A DNA stretch of 40,074 nucleotides from Nostoc sp. FACHB-152 (GCF_014697475.1 NZ_JACJRV010000065.1:1-40074); one strand, 5' to 3'. Positions 8,488 through 17,512 are shown, counted from the stretch's first letter. Numbers and translations: made by a program. The notes: generated from the letters alone by a model not told the origin.

Positions 8488-9066
8488 ATGAATTTAGTAA
8501 GTGCTAAACGTTTTACTATAGCTGAATATCACCGTTTAGCTGAACTCGGATTTTTTGCAGAAGATGACCGAGTTGAGCTAATTAAAGGAGAAATTATTCA
8601 AATAGCGGCTAAAGGTAAACCACATTCTGTTTGCAACACTCGCTTGTATAGAGAATTATTTACACTTATTGCAGGAAAAGCAACGCTTAGAGGACAAGAG
8701 CCGGTTATTCTTTCTGATAAAAGCGAACCAGAACCAGATTTGGTAATTGTACAAAATCGTACTGATGATTATTTACAAGAACATCCTCACCCATCAGATG
8801 TTTTACTGTTAATTGAGATTTCAGATTCTTCTTTGAAATATGACCAAGAAGAAAAACTATCAGTTTATGCTGAAGCTGGTATTTCAGACTATTGGATATT
8901 TAATTTAGTAGATAGTTATTTAGAGTGTTACAGCGAGCCTTATAAAAACCTACAAGGTAAATGTGGTTATCGTAGCAAGCTAATATTTCTACCAAATGAA
9001 TCAGTCAAGCTACCATGCTTCAATGATTTAGGGTTGGATTTATCTAAAGTATTTCCAGGTGTATAA
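8488..9066 (+). CDS. Uma2 family endonuclease-like protein (DUF820)
   Basis: A 192-aa Uma2/DUF820 protein, a restriction-endonuclease-like fold greatly expanded in cyanobacteria. The usual landmarks are present: FTIAEYHRLAELGFF, the acidic ELIKGEI (Glu30), PEPDLVIV (Asp84), LLIEISDSSLKYDQEEKLSV (Glu110, Lys123) and YAEAGISDYWIFNL. This arrangement keeps the putative D...E...K active-site set. The biological target of the family is not settled. It follows the PD-(D/E)XK gene by about 100 bases in the same direction and may be cotranscribed. A short broken frame lies immediately downstream. Confidence 0.88.
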   Translation: MNLVSAKRFTIAEYHRLAELGFFAEDDRVELIKGEIIQIAAKGKPHSVCNTRLYRELFTLIAGKATLRGQEPVILSDKSEPEPDLVIVQNRTDDYLQEHPHPSDVLLLIEISDSSLKYDQEEKLSVYAEAGISDYWIFNLVDSYLECYSEPYKNLQGKCGYRSKLIFLPNESVKLPCFNDLGLDLSKVFPGV

Positions 9067-9082
9067 TTAAAAAAAATAAATT

Positions 9083-9262
9083 ATGAGTGCAGATCCAGTT
9101 TGGTGCTTATTTAGAATATAGGCGTTTGATGTACTCGATGTATCTCAAGTTTTTAATCAAGCTGTAGAGCGATCGCAAATCGTATCTCAGTTACAAGACT
9201 ATCTTAAAAGAAGAACTGAAATTGTTAAATTCCTAAAAATTATTAATCGATATCTTGCATGA
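9083..9262 (+). pseudogene. Short interrupted frame, possible gene remnant
   Basis: From ATG 9083 the frame reads 12 codons (MSADPVWCLFRI), meets a TAG at 9119-9121, then continues open in the same frame for 46 codons (including QVFNQAVERSQIVSQLQDYL) to a TGA at 9260-9262. The downstream part has helical, protein-like composition. It may be a small gene with a nonsense mutation or the tail of a decayed gene. No family was recognised. Confidence 0.35.
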
Positions 9263-9284
9263 ATTAGATTATGCTCGCTCAATA

Positions 9285-9317
9285 ACTCTCTGCGCCTCCG
9301 CGTCTCTGCGTGAAAAA
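9285..9317. repeat. Dispersed CTCTGCGCCTC-type intergenic repeat
   Basis: ACTCTCTGCGCCTCCGCGTC followed by TCTGCGTGAAAAAAA resembles the common cyanobacterial intergenic repeat built on alternating TCTGCG/CCTC units. It sits immediately downstream of the minus-strand acyltransferase gene and is GC-richer than its surroundings. Confidence 0.5.
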
Positions 9318-9330
9318 AACCTTCTCCTCA

Positions 9331-10719
9331 TCAAATCAAACTTTGCATCGCTTGTTGTAAATCATTCGTAAAATCAGCCACAGCTTGCTTTGCACCTGTA
9401 CGACTTTCTTTATATGCCGCATAACGCTCAGATATCGATAGCGGCTGACCGATAGTAAGATTAACTTTTTGCTTACCCAATTGCGGACGCTGAAAAGATT
9501 TATCGCCTCTAATTTTGGCAATCATCTGCCATAAAATTAAGGTTGTTTCCGCAAATCTTTCTACTGAGGGTTTTGCTTTTATATAGTTACCGGAAACTGC
9601 TACGAAACTTTCTACTAATCTCATATGCCACATTCTAGCAGTCGCTTCTTCTGCAACGCGATCGCCTAAAGCTATCTCCACAGAAGATAATGCTTTTATA
9701 TCCTTAAAATCTTCCCTAAATATATAATTCCATCCAGCTTGTTCTACTTTACGACAACGGTCAGTTAAAGTTCCTTTGGGTTGCAAGTTAAAATATTGCT
9801 CAGATATTTCTAATGCTGCATTTAATAAAGCTTGTAATCGCAATGCCAAGGCTTCATTTCTATCTTTAATTTCCCCTACAGTTTGAGCATCTGCTAACTT
9901 TTGATGATAAAAACGCGTGTAAAATTGCTCCATTAAAGATAATAAATGTTCCGCTAAAGCTAATAATCGCGGATAAAGTAACTCCATTGAAGCAATATTA
10001 TCGGTTCTTCCCGCATTTACAGGCAAACCACTAGCGGCTTCTAAGTCACTCAACAATTGCGCGATCGCACTCCAAGGCGCAGCAGTATAACTATATTTAA
10101 TCCCAACTGGTACAATTAAAACCTGTTCCGAGCGTCCGGCTTTTTGTAAGTCTTCCGCGCACCAAAAGCCTAACTGGGCAATACCTGGTTCCAATGGACT
10201 CATAATTTCTGATAGTCCGTTTGTCGCACCCTCCGGCGCAGCAGCCATCGGGAATGTACCATTGGCGAACAAATCCCGCGCTGAACGCAACCCCGTCCAG
10301 TCAGCCTTACCGCGTTGGATAGGAGTTCCGCCCAAGCGCGAAGCCACCCAACCTGCATATTCACCCGCCCAGAGAGGAATGCCGCGATCGTAGATAAAAT
10401 GAGCATGAATCGGAGATTGTAATGTTATACCCTGTTCTTGTGCTACTTTCGGCACAAGTTGAGACAGCAAGTAGCCCAAACAAAAGGGATCATCTGTTTT
10501 AGGATGACGAAATGCCAACAAAAAGCGCACCTTACCCCCTTGAAACTGACGATAAAGATCCGCCAAAATCTCAACGTTGTCTGCTTCAATATGGGAAATA
10601 GCAGTTTGCCACTGTATCCAACTCGGTAGAAACGTGTGAACAAATCGCAAAACTAAAGGATTATACGCTGGCGGAATAAATTCTAAAGGTGGCTGTGCTT
10701 GATAAATTACGTCTGACAA
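9331..10719 (-). CDS. Phospholipid/glycerol acyltransferase (PlsC-like)
   Basis: A 462-aa protein of the 1-acyl-glycerol-3-phosphate acyltransferase superfamily, which moves fatty acyl groups onto glycerolipid precursors. The catalytic HX4D motif is His72-PKTD-Asp77. Motif II is GGTPIQRGKAD near residues 130-140 and the EG motif is PEGATNG (162-168). The C-terminal half is a long helical extension, making it larger than ordinary PlsC (about 240 aa). The start is a TTG at 10719: AGGAG sits 9 bases before it and no suitable ATG exists before the catalytic motif. It is transcribed divergently from proS. Exact acyl acceptor is unknown; it may act in membrane or lipid remodelling. Confidence 0.82.
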   Translation of the reverse strand: MSDVIYQAQPPLEFIPPAYNPLVLRFVHTFLPSWIQWQTAISHIEADNVEILADLYRQFQGGKVRFLLAFRHPKTDDPFCLGYLLSQLVPKVAQEQGITLQSPIHAHFIYDRGIPLWAGEYAGWVASRLGGTPIQRGKADWTGLRSARDLFANGTFPMAAAPEGATNGLSEIMSPLEPGIAQLGFWCAEDLQKAGRSEQVLIVPVGIKYSYTAAPWSAIAQLLSDLEAASGLPVNAGRTDNIASMELLYPRLLALAEHLLSLMEQFYTRFYHQKLADAQTVGEIKDRNEALALRLQALLNAALEISEQYFNLQPKGTLTDRCRKVEQAGWNYIFREDFKDIKALSSVEIALGDRVAEEATARMWHMRLVESFVAVSGNYIKAKPSVERFAETTLILWQMIAKIRGDKSFQRPQLGKQKVNLTIGQPLSISERYAAYKESRTGAKQAVADFTNDLQQAMQSLI

Positions 10720-10739
10720 GGTAAGTTTCTCCTGAAGTA

Positions 10740-10830
10740 TGAAGCTAGGGACTAGAGGCTAGAAGTTAGAGAGATGATGGGAGTAACAAATGACTATTGA
10801 TCATTGACTAACCACTTTATACTTCATACT
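10740..10830. repeat. Heptamer-like repeats between acyltransferase and proS
   Basis: Degenerate heptamers (CTAGGGA, CTAGAGG, CTAGAAG) run from about 10743 to 10768. TGACTATTGATCATTGACTA and a nearby TACTTCATACTTG belong to the same repeat-rich class. They fill the divergent gap upstream of proS. Confidence 0.5.
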
Positions 10831-10864
10831 TGAAAAGATTTGGAATTTGGAAAGGGATTAAACG

Positions 10865-12679
10865 ATGCGACTGTCACAAATGTTATTCGTCACACTTCGG
10901 GATGATCCTGCTGATGCGGAAATTCCCAGCCATAAGTTATTACTCCGTGCAGGTTATATTCGTCGCATCGGTAGCGGTATTTATGCTTATCTCCCGTTTA
11001 TGTGGCGGGTGTTGCAAAAAGTTTCTCAAATTGTGCGGGAAGAAATGAACGCCACAGGCGCACAAGAATGTTTGTTACCCCAATTACAACCCTCTGAGTT
11101 GTGGAAGGAGTCAGGCCGTTGGGATACTTACACCAAAGCTGAGGGAATTATGTTTTCCCTAATCGATCGCCGCGATCAACAATTAGGGTTAGGGCCGACT
11201 CATGAAGAAGTGATCACAACGATCGCTCGTGATATGATTCGCTCTTATCGTCAGTTACCGCTACATCTCTACCAACTGCAAACCAAATTCCGTGACGAAA
11301 TTCGCCCCCGCTTTGGTTTAATGCGCGGCCGAGAATTCATTATGAAAGATGGCTACTCTTTCCACGTCGATGAAGAAAGCCTAAAAAAAACCTACCAAGA
11401 TATGTACCAAGCCTACAGCAATATGCTGCGGCGGGCTGGTTTGGCATTCCGTCCAGTAGAAGCTGACTCTGGTGCAATTGGTGGTTCTGGTTCTACAGAA
11501 TTTATGGTGTTGGCGGAAGCTGGCGAAGATGAAGTTCTCTACACCGAAGATGGTAAATACGCCGCCAACGTCGAAAAAGCCGTTTCTTTACCTGCGGATG
11601 CAGAAACTTCCCCTTTTACCAGTTATGAGAAGCGGGAGACACCCGGAACAGATACTATTGAAAAACTCTCTTCATTCTTGAAATGTTCTCCCACCCAAAT
11701 AGTTAAGACCGTCCTTTACCAAACAGTTTACGATAATGGAGTGACTGTGTTGGTACTGGTCAGTATTCGTGGGGATCAGGAAGTTAACGAAGTCAAATTA
11801 CAAAATGAATTGACGCGGTTAGCAGGTAATTACGGCGCAAAAGCAATCATCGCCTTAAATGTACCCAGTGCGGAAACACAACAAACCTGGGCGGCGAAAT
11901 CTCTACCTTTAGGTTACATTGCGCCAGATATTAGTGATGAATATATTGCCGGGAACAAACAAGTCCAGGCTAAGTTTGTGCGGTTAGTTGATAAAACAGC
12001 CGTTGATTTAAAAAATTTCGTGACTGGTGCAAATGAAGCTGGTTATCACGTAGTCGGTGCAAATTGGAACCAGCAATTTAAGCTACCAGAAAGTATAGTA
12101 GATTTGCGTAAAGCTAGACCAGGCGATCGCGCCCAGCACAACCCCGAACAAATTCTCCATAGCGCAAGGGGAATCGAAGTTGGTCATATCTTCCAATTAG
12201 GCACAAAATATTCCGTGGCGATGGGTGCAACTTATACCAACGAACAAGGAGAAGAAAAACCCTTGGTGATGGGTTGCTATGGTGTGGGTGTGTCTCGATT
12301 GGCACAGGCAGCTGTTGAGCAATCTTACGATAAAGATGGGATTATTTGGCCTGTAGCGATCGCACCTTATCACGCGATTGTGACAATTCCTAATATTAAT
12401 GATGCCCAACAAGTACAAATTGCCGAAAAACTTTACACCGAACTCAACCAAGCCGGGATTGAAACATTATTAGATGACCGTGATGAACGCGCTGGGGTGA
12501 AATTTAAAGACGCTGATTTAATTGGCATACCTTATAGAATTGTTACGGGACGCGCAATTGCCAACGGTAAAGTTGAAGTAGTAGAAAGAGCAACTCGTCA
12601 ATCTCAAGAAATTGCCATTGATGAAGTTGTAACAACACTTAAACAATGGATTACAGCCGCAGTAGAAGTTAAAAATTAA
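10865..12679 (+). CDS. proS: Prolyl-tRNA synthetase (bacterial type)
   Basis: Charges tRNA-Pro with proline in the cytoplasm. The 604-aa length and domain order fit the bacterial type with an inserted editing domain. The class II motifs are motif 1 in [16 protein letters not shown] with [13 protein letters not shown], motif 2 in [20 protein letters not shown], and motif 3 in [19 protein letters not shown]. The INS editing domain occupies roughly residues 225-400, and the anticodon-binding domain follows from about 495 with [19 protein letters not shown]. The ATG at 10865 lies shortly after AAAGGGA. A 13-bp hairpin follows the stop. It looks intact and ordinary. Confidence 0.97.
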   Translation: MRLSQMLFVTLRDDPADAEIPSHKLLLRAGYIRRIGSGIYAYLPFMWRVLQKVSQIVREEMNATGAQECLLPQLQPSELWKESGRWDTYTKAEGIMFSLIDRRDQQLGLGPTHEEVITTIARDMIRSYRQLPLHLYQLQTKFRDEIRPRFGLMRGREFIMKDGYSFHVDEESLKKTYQDMYQAYSNMLRRAGLAFRPVEADSGAIGGSGSTEFMVLAEAGEDEVLYTEDGKYAANVEKAVSLPADAETSPFTSYEKRETPGTDTIEKLSSFLKCSPTQIVKTVLYQTVYDNGVTVLVLVSIRGDQEVNEVKLQNELTRLAGNYGAKAIIALNVPSAETQQTWAAKSLPLGYIAPDISDEYIAGNKQVQAKFVRLVDKTAVDLKNFVTGANEAGYHVVGANWNQQFKLPESIVDLRKARPGDRAQHNPEQILHSARGIEVGHIFQLGTKYSVAMGATYTNEQGEEKPLVMGCYGVGVSRLAQAAVEQSYDKDGIIWPVAIAPYHAIVTIPNINDAQQVQIAEKLYTELNQAGIETLLDDRDERAGVKFKDADLIGIPYRIVTGRAIANGKVEVVERATRQSQEIAIDEVVTTLKQWITAAVEVKN

Positions 12680-12689
12680 TCGCCAAAAT

Positions 12690-12728
12690 CCTCAACAGCA
12701 AAAGGCTGAGAGTAGTTTGCAGTTGAGG
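12690..12728 (+). terminator. Hairpin downstream of proS
   Basis: CCTCAACAGCAAA (12690-12702) pairs with TTTGCAGTTGAGG (12716-12728) over 13 positions with one mismatch and a 13-base loop. It begins 11 bases after the proS stop. There is only a weak T-rich tail, so it is a likely but not textbook terminator. Confidence 0.65.
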
Positions 12729-13163
12729 ACAATATAACTTTTAACCTTAGGGAAACAGGTAAAAGTAATAAATAAAATTTCTCTTGCCTGTTCCCTGTTC
12801 CCTAATTCTTAATAATTTCCGAAATCTCAAGAAACAATGAGATTTATAGAATTTGGCAGATGACGGATTTAAAGTCCAAATTCTAAAATTAGAGAAGGAC
12901 TATTTATTGTCAGCGATCGCATAATTTAACGCTCCCCTAAAAGGTGAGGGAGGAGTAACGAAAAATGAGGGTTTTACTTCCCTCTCCTCGTAGTCGAGGG
13001 GCTGGGGGTGAGGTGAAAACAATATTCATCGAACTCACGTGAATTTAGGCTGATAGAGCCATGCTTTAAATCTCTGGAAACTCTCAACTTATAAGTATCG
13101 TCCATAACCAGGCTGCTCTTCACATACAAATTATTTCAGCCCTCAGTCAGGAAGGTTTTTAAT
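12729..13163. other. Repeat-containing intergenic region before the GerMN gene
   Basis: No gene was found. GGGAAACAGG at 12750 faces CCTGTTCCC at 12787-12795 as an imperfect inverted repeat. A HIP1 octamer lies near 12913. A GC-rich repeat with CTCCTCGTAGTCGAGG near 12984 is of the type scattered between cyanobacterial genes. The last about 100 bases are the likely promoter region, and AGGAAGG lies just before the next ATG. Confidence 0.5.
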
Positions 13164-13781
13164 ATGAATGATCAACAAGGATCTAATCGCATATCTTCGG
13201 GTGTAGTTGCAGCCGCCTCCGCAGCTGTTATCGCCGTTAGCGGTGGTCTGGCTTGGTTTGCTACCCAGTCAAACAAAGCCCCAATAACATCAAATCCCGC
13301 CAACCCCAGTCAAAGCATTCAGCAGCCACAGCAGCCATCAACTACCCAACCCAAGGAACAAACTCCTCAAGTTTACTGGCTAAAACCGCAAGAAAAAAAT
13401 GTGGCTTTAGTTCCCAAACCAGTTACAGTAGCAGCTAACCAGCCAAACCAAGCCTTAGAAAGAGCTTTCCAAGCTTTGTTAGCAGGGCCAAGCGAAAGTA
13501 CAGATTCTACAACCATTCCCAAAGGTACTCAACTACTGGGGTTGCAAGTAAAAGGTGATGAAGTTCACGTAAATTTATCGGATAGCTTTACCAGTGGCGG
13601 CGGTAGCACCTCAATGGTGGGTCGTGTCGGGCAAGTTGTTTACACTGCCTCAAGCATCAATCCCAAAGCTAAGGTTTACATTGACGTGAACGGTAAACCT
13701 TTAGATGTGTTAGGTGGTGAGGGTGTAGAGTTAGAACAACCCCTGACTCGTGAAAGCTTTGATAAAAATTATCCACTTTAG
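13164..13781 (+). CDS. Membrane-anchored GerMN domain protein
   Basis: A 205-aa protein with an N-terminal membrane anchor (residues about 13-35, VAAASAAVIAVSGGLAWFAT), a Pro/Gln/Ser-rich linker to about residue 65, and a GerMN domain beyond it. The domain is marked by VYWLKP at the start, ALERAFQALLAGP, GTQLLGLQVKGDEVHVNLS and VGQVVYTASSINPKAKVYI. GerMN domains occur in spore-germination lipoproteins but are widespread in cyanobacteria, where they are thought to act at the cell envelope, perhaps binding peptidoglycan or wall partners. The ATG at 13164 is preceded by AGGAAGG at a suitable distance. It stands alone between proS and an ArsR-type regulator. Confidence 0.85.
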   Translation: MNDQQGSNRISSGVVAAASAAVIAVSGGLAWFATQSNKAPITSNPANPSQSIQQPQQPSTTQPKEQTPQVYWLKPQEKNVALVPKPVTVAANQPNQALERAFQALLAGPSESTDSTTIPKGTQLLGLQVKGDEVHVNLSDSFTSGGGSTSMVGRVGQVVYTASSINPKAKVYIDVNGKPLDVLGGEGVELEQPLTRESFDKNYPL

Positions 13782-13790
13782 TCAAAAGGA

Positions 13791-13981
13791 GTCAGTGCGT
13801 TGCGGTGAACCACTTGCGGTGGACGGGTTTCCCGGCATAAGCAAAGTGGTGTTAGCGCAGCGTTAGCGACGCAGGAGCGTCACCCGAAGGGAGGTTCCCT
13901 CCGTTGTAGCAACTGGCGTTCAAGAGTCAAAAGTCAAAAGTCAAAATTACCATTGACTATTGACAAATGACCATTGACATA
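13791..13981. repeat. GC-rich dispersed repeat plus heptamer array
   Basis: From 13791 to about 13915 runs a GC-rich repeat containing GGACGGGTTTCCCGGC and TTAGCGCAGCGTTAGCG. A related copy lies inverted at the window end (about 40010-40074). It is followed at 13921-13981 by AGTCAAA and TTGAC(T/A)A heptamers. This fills the convergent gap between the GerMN and ArsR genes. Confidence 0.7.
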
Positions 13982-13985
13982 TGAG

Positions 13986-14333
13986 CTAAAGTTTTGTGTT
14001 CAGAACGCGAAAGTTACGAGCTTGCTGTTCTAACCTTGTAGCGAGGCGATCGCATACCTGATTACACAATTCAAAAATCATTTCGTCTTCTACCCGGTAA
14101 TAAGCGCAAGTTCCTTCACTGCGACGGCTGAGGATTCCAGCTTGCCACATTACTTTCAGGTGTTTCGAGACATTTGCCTGCGAAGTTTGTGTTGCCTCTA
14201 CCAATTCTTGTACACATTTTTCTTCATCCCGTAATAAGTGCAACAGCCGCAGACGCATCGGCTCACTTAACAGGCTGAAATATTCGGCTACTTGTTGCAC
14301 CACTTCCGGCGGTATAGGCAACGCTTGTTTCAT
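13986..14333 (-). CDS. ArsR/SmtB-family transcriptional regulator
   Basis: A 115-aa winged-helix repressor-type protein. Landmarks are YFSLLSEPMRLRLLHLLRDE (residues about 19-38), the recognition helix TSQANVSKHLKVMWQAGIL (about 49-67) and the wing with RRSEGTCAYYRVED. ArsR proteins often sense metals or redox state, but the classic CVC metal site of helix 3 is reduced here to a single Cys (EEKCVQEL). Further Cys residues appear at GTCAYY and in LCNQVCDRL, so a non-classical thiol or metal site is possible but unproven. No obvious target gene such as a metal exporter is adjacent. It is followed upstream in the same strand by efp-accB, separated by a short gap. Confidence 0.88.
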   Translation of the reverse strand: MKQALPIPPEVVQQVAEYFSLLSEPMRLRLLHLLRDEEKCVQELVEATQTSQANVSKHLKVMWQAGILSRRSEGTCAYYRVEDEMIFELCNQVCDRLATRLEQQARNFRVLNTKL

Positions 14334-14395
14334 CAGGAATGACCCGTAAAAACAGACAAGGTTAACAATTACTCATTTCATATATAGATTAATAC

Positions 14396-14926
14396 TTAAT
14401 CGGGGTTAATTCGCATCAAAGGTTGACCATATTCTACAGGTTCCCCATTTTGGAGAAGAATTTCCATCACTTGCCCTGATACTTCCGCTTCAATTTCATT
14501 CATTAGCTTCATCGCTTCAATGATACAAACCGTTTGTCCTTTACGAACGCGATCGCCCACTTCCACAAATGGTGCTTCGCCAGGTGCAGGGGCGCGATAA
14601 AAAGTTCCTACCATTGGCGAAGAAACTTCGACTAATCTTTGGTCAATAGTTGAAGGCGGATTTGCTGATATCTGTACACCTGCGCCAGCCGCAGCCGTAT
14701 CTAAAACACGCTCTGTGGGTAGTGTTGGTGCTACGCCTGCTGCAACTGTCGTCACTGCCGCACCAACCACACCACCAATAGCAGCTTGCGGTACAGCGTG
14801 ATTGCTAATGCTTACTGCTTTACGTACCGTTAGCTCAAAATCATCACTTTTAAGAGTTACTTCTGCAATATCTGTTTGTGCAATAGTTACCAGCAGTTGG
14901 CGGATTTCATTAAAGTCCAATGGCAC
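14396..14926 (-). CDS. accB: Biotin carboxyl carrier protein of acetyl-CoA carboxylase
   Basis: Carries the biotin that shuttles CO2 between biotin carboxylase and carboxyltransferase in the first step of fatty-acid synthesis. The 176-aa protein has an N-terminal FNEIRQLLVTIAQTDI helix, an Ala/Pro-rich linker (about residues 45-95) and a C-terminal biotinyl domain with EAMKLMNEIEAE, where Lys140 is the biotin site. The start is a GTG at 14926, matching the family N-terminus PLDFNEIRQL. It lies 112 bases after efp on the same strand, the efp-accB pair widely conserved in cyanobacteria and other bacteria. Confidence 0.96.
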   Translation of the reverse strand: MPLDFNEIRQLLVTIAQTDIAEVTLKSDDFELTVRKAVSISNHAVPQAAIGGVVGAAVTTVAAGVAPTLPTERVLDTAAAGAGVQISANPPSTIDQRLVEVSSPMVGTFYRAPAPGEAPFVEVGDRVRKGQTVCIIEAMKLMNEIEAEVSGQVMEILLQNGEPVEYGQPLMRINPD

Positions 14927-15038
14927 AGCTTTTATTACCTCAACCTGTCCGTAAATTAAGTAATGTTATTGAGGGCAGGGATTTAAACCCTATATGGGGA
15001 TTTAAATCGCAATTAGCTCTAAAAATTTAAGAGAAAAT

Positions 15039-15596
15039 TTATTCCCTGCCTAAATATTTATCTTCACGAGTATCAATCCGAATCCGTTCTCCTTGAGAAA
15101 TAAACAAGGGAACCATAACAGTTGCACCAGTTTCTACTGTGGCTGGTTTAGTCCCACCTGTAGCCGTATCACCCTTAACTCCAGGATCAGTTTGAGTAAT
15201 CTCTAGGACTACAGAGTTAGGCAATTCTACTTCTAGAACTTGGTCATCCCAACGAACCACGTTGACTTCCATACCTTCTTTGAGGTACTTAACGCGATCG
15301 CCAATTTGCGTTGCGCTGAGTCGTCCTTCTTCATAGGTTTCCATATCCATAAAGACAAACTCATCGCCCTCTTTATAGGTATGCTGCATCGTGCTTTTTT
15401 CCAGAGTTGCTTGCGGCACAGTTTCCCCAGCCCGGAAAGTTCTTTCTAGAACCTTGCCAGATTGGACGTTTTTGAGGGTGGTGCGGACAAACGCCGAACC
15501 TTTACCGGGTTTAACGTGGAGAAAATCAACCACCCGCCATACAGACCCGTCTAATACAATTGATACACCGGGTCGAAAATCGTTACTAGAGATCAT
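15039..15596 (-). CDS. efp: Translation elongation factor P
   Basis: Relieves ribosome stalling at polyproline. The 185-aa length is standard for the family when translation starts at ATG 15596 ([10 protein letters not shown]); an upstream in-frame start would add 16 unfamiliar residues. The KOW-like domain has the conserved loop [10 protein letters not shown], with Lys32 at the modification or contact position, followed by the two OB domains. [14 protein letters not shown] closes the protein. It is transcribed ahead of accB, probably as an operon, and diverges from the cyclophilin gene. Confidence 0.96.
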   Translation of the reverse strand: MISSNDFRPGVSIVLDGSVWRVVDFLHVKPGKGSAFVRTTLKNVQSGKVLERTFRAGETVPQATLEKSTMQHTYKEGDEFVFMDMETYEEGRLSATQIGDRVKYLKEGMEVNVVRWDDQVLEVELPNSVVLEITQTDPGVKGDTATGGTKPATVETGATVMVPLFISQGERIRIDTREDKYLGRE

Positions 15597-15793
15597 GAAG
15601 CTTTCAAATTTTGGAAGACAATCGGCATTTATTGTACCCTTCAAGCGGAGTAATTGGTTAATTAGTCAATAGTCATTAGTCATTTGTTATTCTCGTTTGT
15701 CCCCCCCAACTCCCCACTCACTCCTAACTGTGGGAAGATTATTGATGGGTTACGCCCAGTCAACAATATTCATGCTGCATTTGAGCCATACTC

Positions 15794-16900
15794 ATGCTTA
15801 AGTTAATAAAATCCTGGCTAAAGTCCAGCCTAGTAACAATACTGTTGGTGATTATATTTTTAGGCATCAATACAGCTGGCTGGACTCCCTCCAGTAATGC
15901 TGCCTTGCCCTCTGGCAATGCAATTACCGACGGCAAAGCTTTGTTGCGCTATGCACTCCCAATCAAAAATGAACCAGTAAGGCAACTACAAGCCAGTCTA
16001 GAAGATATATCAACTCAGTTGCGGGCTAATCGTCGCTGGGGTGCTATTTCTAAAGACCTCAGTAAAGCATCTCGCGTTCTCGATAAGCCTTCACAAATCT
16101 TAGCAAGCGTCCCCGAAGAACGCCAACCTCAAGCCCAAGCATGGCTTGATGAGTTAAAATCTGGTGTGGCTAAACTACAAGAATTAACACAATCCAAAGA
16201 TAAAGAACAAATTCTGCAAGAGCGAAACAAACTGCTGAATTTAGTTTCTTTGCTTGAAGAATCAATGGTAAAGGAATTTCCCTTTGAAGTACCTGAAGAG
16301 TACAGTAATTTACCCCAACTCAAAGGTCGTGCCACCATTGAATTTAAAACCAACAAAGGCGACTTGACTGTTGTTGTGGATGGTTACAGCGCACCAGTTA
16401 CGGCTGGTAACTTTGTAGATTTAGTACAAAGAGGTTTTTATAACGGGTTAGAATTTACTCGTTCTGAAGAATCCTATGTGTTGCAAACTGGCGACCCCCC
16501 AGGCAAAGAACAAGGTTTTATTGACCCTAAAACAAGTAAATATCGGGCAATTCCATTAGAGATTTTGGCCGAAGGGGATAAAGCACCAACCTACGGCATT
16601 ACCTTAGAAGACGCTGGCCGTTATCTAGATATGCCTGTTTTACCTTTCTCGTCCTTTGGTGCATTAGCAATGGCGCGTCCCGAAAGCCAAGTTAATGGCG
16701 GTTCATCCCAAGTGTTCTTCTTCTTATTTGAACCAGAACTCACCCCCGCCGGGCGGAACTTGCTGGATGGTCGTTACTCAGTTTTTGGCTATCTAACAGA
16801 AGGCAAAGATATTTTAGATAAACTCAAAGCTGGTGACAAAATCGAATCAGCTACCGTAACTCAAGGCATAGATAACCTAGTACAACCCCAAGCAGCTTAA
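15794..16900 (+). CDS. Exported cyclophilin-type peptidyl-prolyl isomerase (TLP40-like)
   Basis: A 368-aa exported protein. An N-terminal signal (about residues 11-37, SLVTILLVIIFLGINTAGW then SNAA) is followed by a helical region with a heptad-like, Leu-rich stretch (about 60-155) and a cyclophilin domain from about 175. The domain shows IEFKTNKGDLTVVVDGYSAP, AGNFVDLVQRGFYNGLEF, and ALAMARPESQVNGGSSQVFF, with the QVFF active-site strand intact. This order resembles plant TLP40 and its cyanobacterial relatives, which act in the thylakoid lumen or periplasm and assist photosystem maintenance. A perfect 12-bp hairpin just after the stop probably ends the transcript. Function is inferred from architecture. 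Confidence 0.88.
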   Translation: MLKLIKSWLKSSLVTILLVIIFLGINTAGWTPSSNAALPSGNAITDGKALLRYALPIKNEPVRQLQASLEDISTQLRANRRWGAISKDLSKASRVLDKPSQILASVPEERQPQAQAWLDELKSGVAKLQELTQSKDKEQILQERNKLLNLVSLLEESMVKEFPFEVPEEYSNLPQLKGRATIEFKTNKGDLTVVVDGYSAPVTAGNFVDLVQRGFYNGLEFTRSEESYVLQTGDPPGKEQGFIDPKTSKYRAIPLEILAEGDKAPTYGITLEDAGRYLDMPVLPFSSFGALAMARPESQVNGGSSQVFFFLFEPELTPAGRNLLDGRYSVFGYLTEGKDILDKLKAGDKIESATVTQGIDNLVQPQAA

Positions 16901-16906
16901 TTAAAA

Positions 16907-16939
16907 ATGAAGTATGAAATTTTACACTTCATACTTCAT
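16907..16939. terminator. Bidirectional hairpin between convergent genes
   Basis: ATGAAGTATGAA (16907-16918) and TTCATACTTCAT (16928-16939) are perfect 12-bp inverted copies with a 9-base loop. They lie between the convergent cyclophilin and Uma2 genes, with a short T-rich flank on each side. Confidence 0.75.
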
Positions 16940-16942
16940 CTT

Positions 16943-17512
16943 TCACAAATTTCCAGCAGCGAATATTTGATGAGGAGCGATCGCTAATTCTGGAAACGTC
17001 CGCGATAAAATTTTCTGGTCAGCAGTAAAAACCTCCTCCTCGTAAAATCCTTCTTCCAGGAACAATACAGTAATTTTTAACTCTAATGGGTCTACAACCC
17101 AATATTCTGGCACTCCAACCGCCGCATATTCAGACCGCTTGTAACGATAGTCCCGCTTAATTGAATCTGGACTAACCACCTCTACAATCATTAATGGTGG
17201 TGTTTCAAACACTGCTGAAGCCTTCAGTAAATCTCGTGCTTGCTCCTGCGTCACTACACACAAATCAGTTAACCTAGACTTATTTTTCCCTGTTCTTGTC
17301 CCAGTTTCCCGAAACGTCAACCAAGACGAACTCAACCGCAAGATTTCTGCATCTAGTGTTTGCTCAAGGAATTTAGCAATTAATAAGTGTTCTATCGTCG
17401 GGATGTTGATTAATTCCAGCCTGCCATCCACCAGTTCATAGTGAAAACCAGTACCATCATCATATTTTAGATACTCTTCAAATGTGAGATTTGATACTGG
17501 TGTAGTGACCAT
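16943..17512 (-). CDS. Uma2 family endonuclease-like protein (DUF820)
   Basis: A 189-aa Uma2 protein, second of two in the window. Motifs are LTFEEYLKYDDGTGFHYELV with the acidic ELVDGRLELI, DLCVVT (the usual PDLxVV reduced to TDLCVV), PPLMIVEVVSPDSIKRDY with Glu, YRYKRSEYAAVGVPEYWVVD with the conserved Lys, and a C-terminal LAIAPHQIF. The ATG at 17512 is preferred, with AGGGGA about 8 bases upstream; a GTG at 17518 is also in frame. Although the family has an endonuclease-like fold, its role in cyanobacteria is unknown. It is only distantly similar to the copy at 8488, so it is not a recent local duplicate. Confidence 0.87.
   Translation of the reverse strand: MVTTPVSNLTFEEYLKYDDGTGFHYELVDGRLELINIPTIEHLLIAKFLEQTLDAEILRLSSSWLTFRETGTRTGKNKSRLTDLCVVTQEQARDLLKASAVFETPPLMIVEVVSPDSIKRDYRYKRSEYAAVGVPEYWVVDPLELKITVLFLEEGFYEEEVFTADQKILSRTFPELAIAPHQIFAAGNL

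Noticed and set aside
13791-13981. CRISPR-like array
   Set aside because: The repeats are heptamers and a single GC-rich repeat without regular spacers, as usual for cyanobacterial intergenic repeats.
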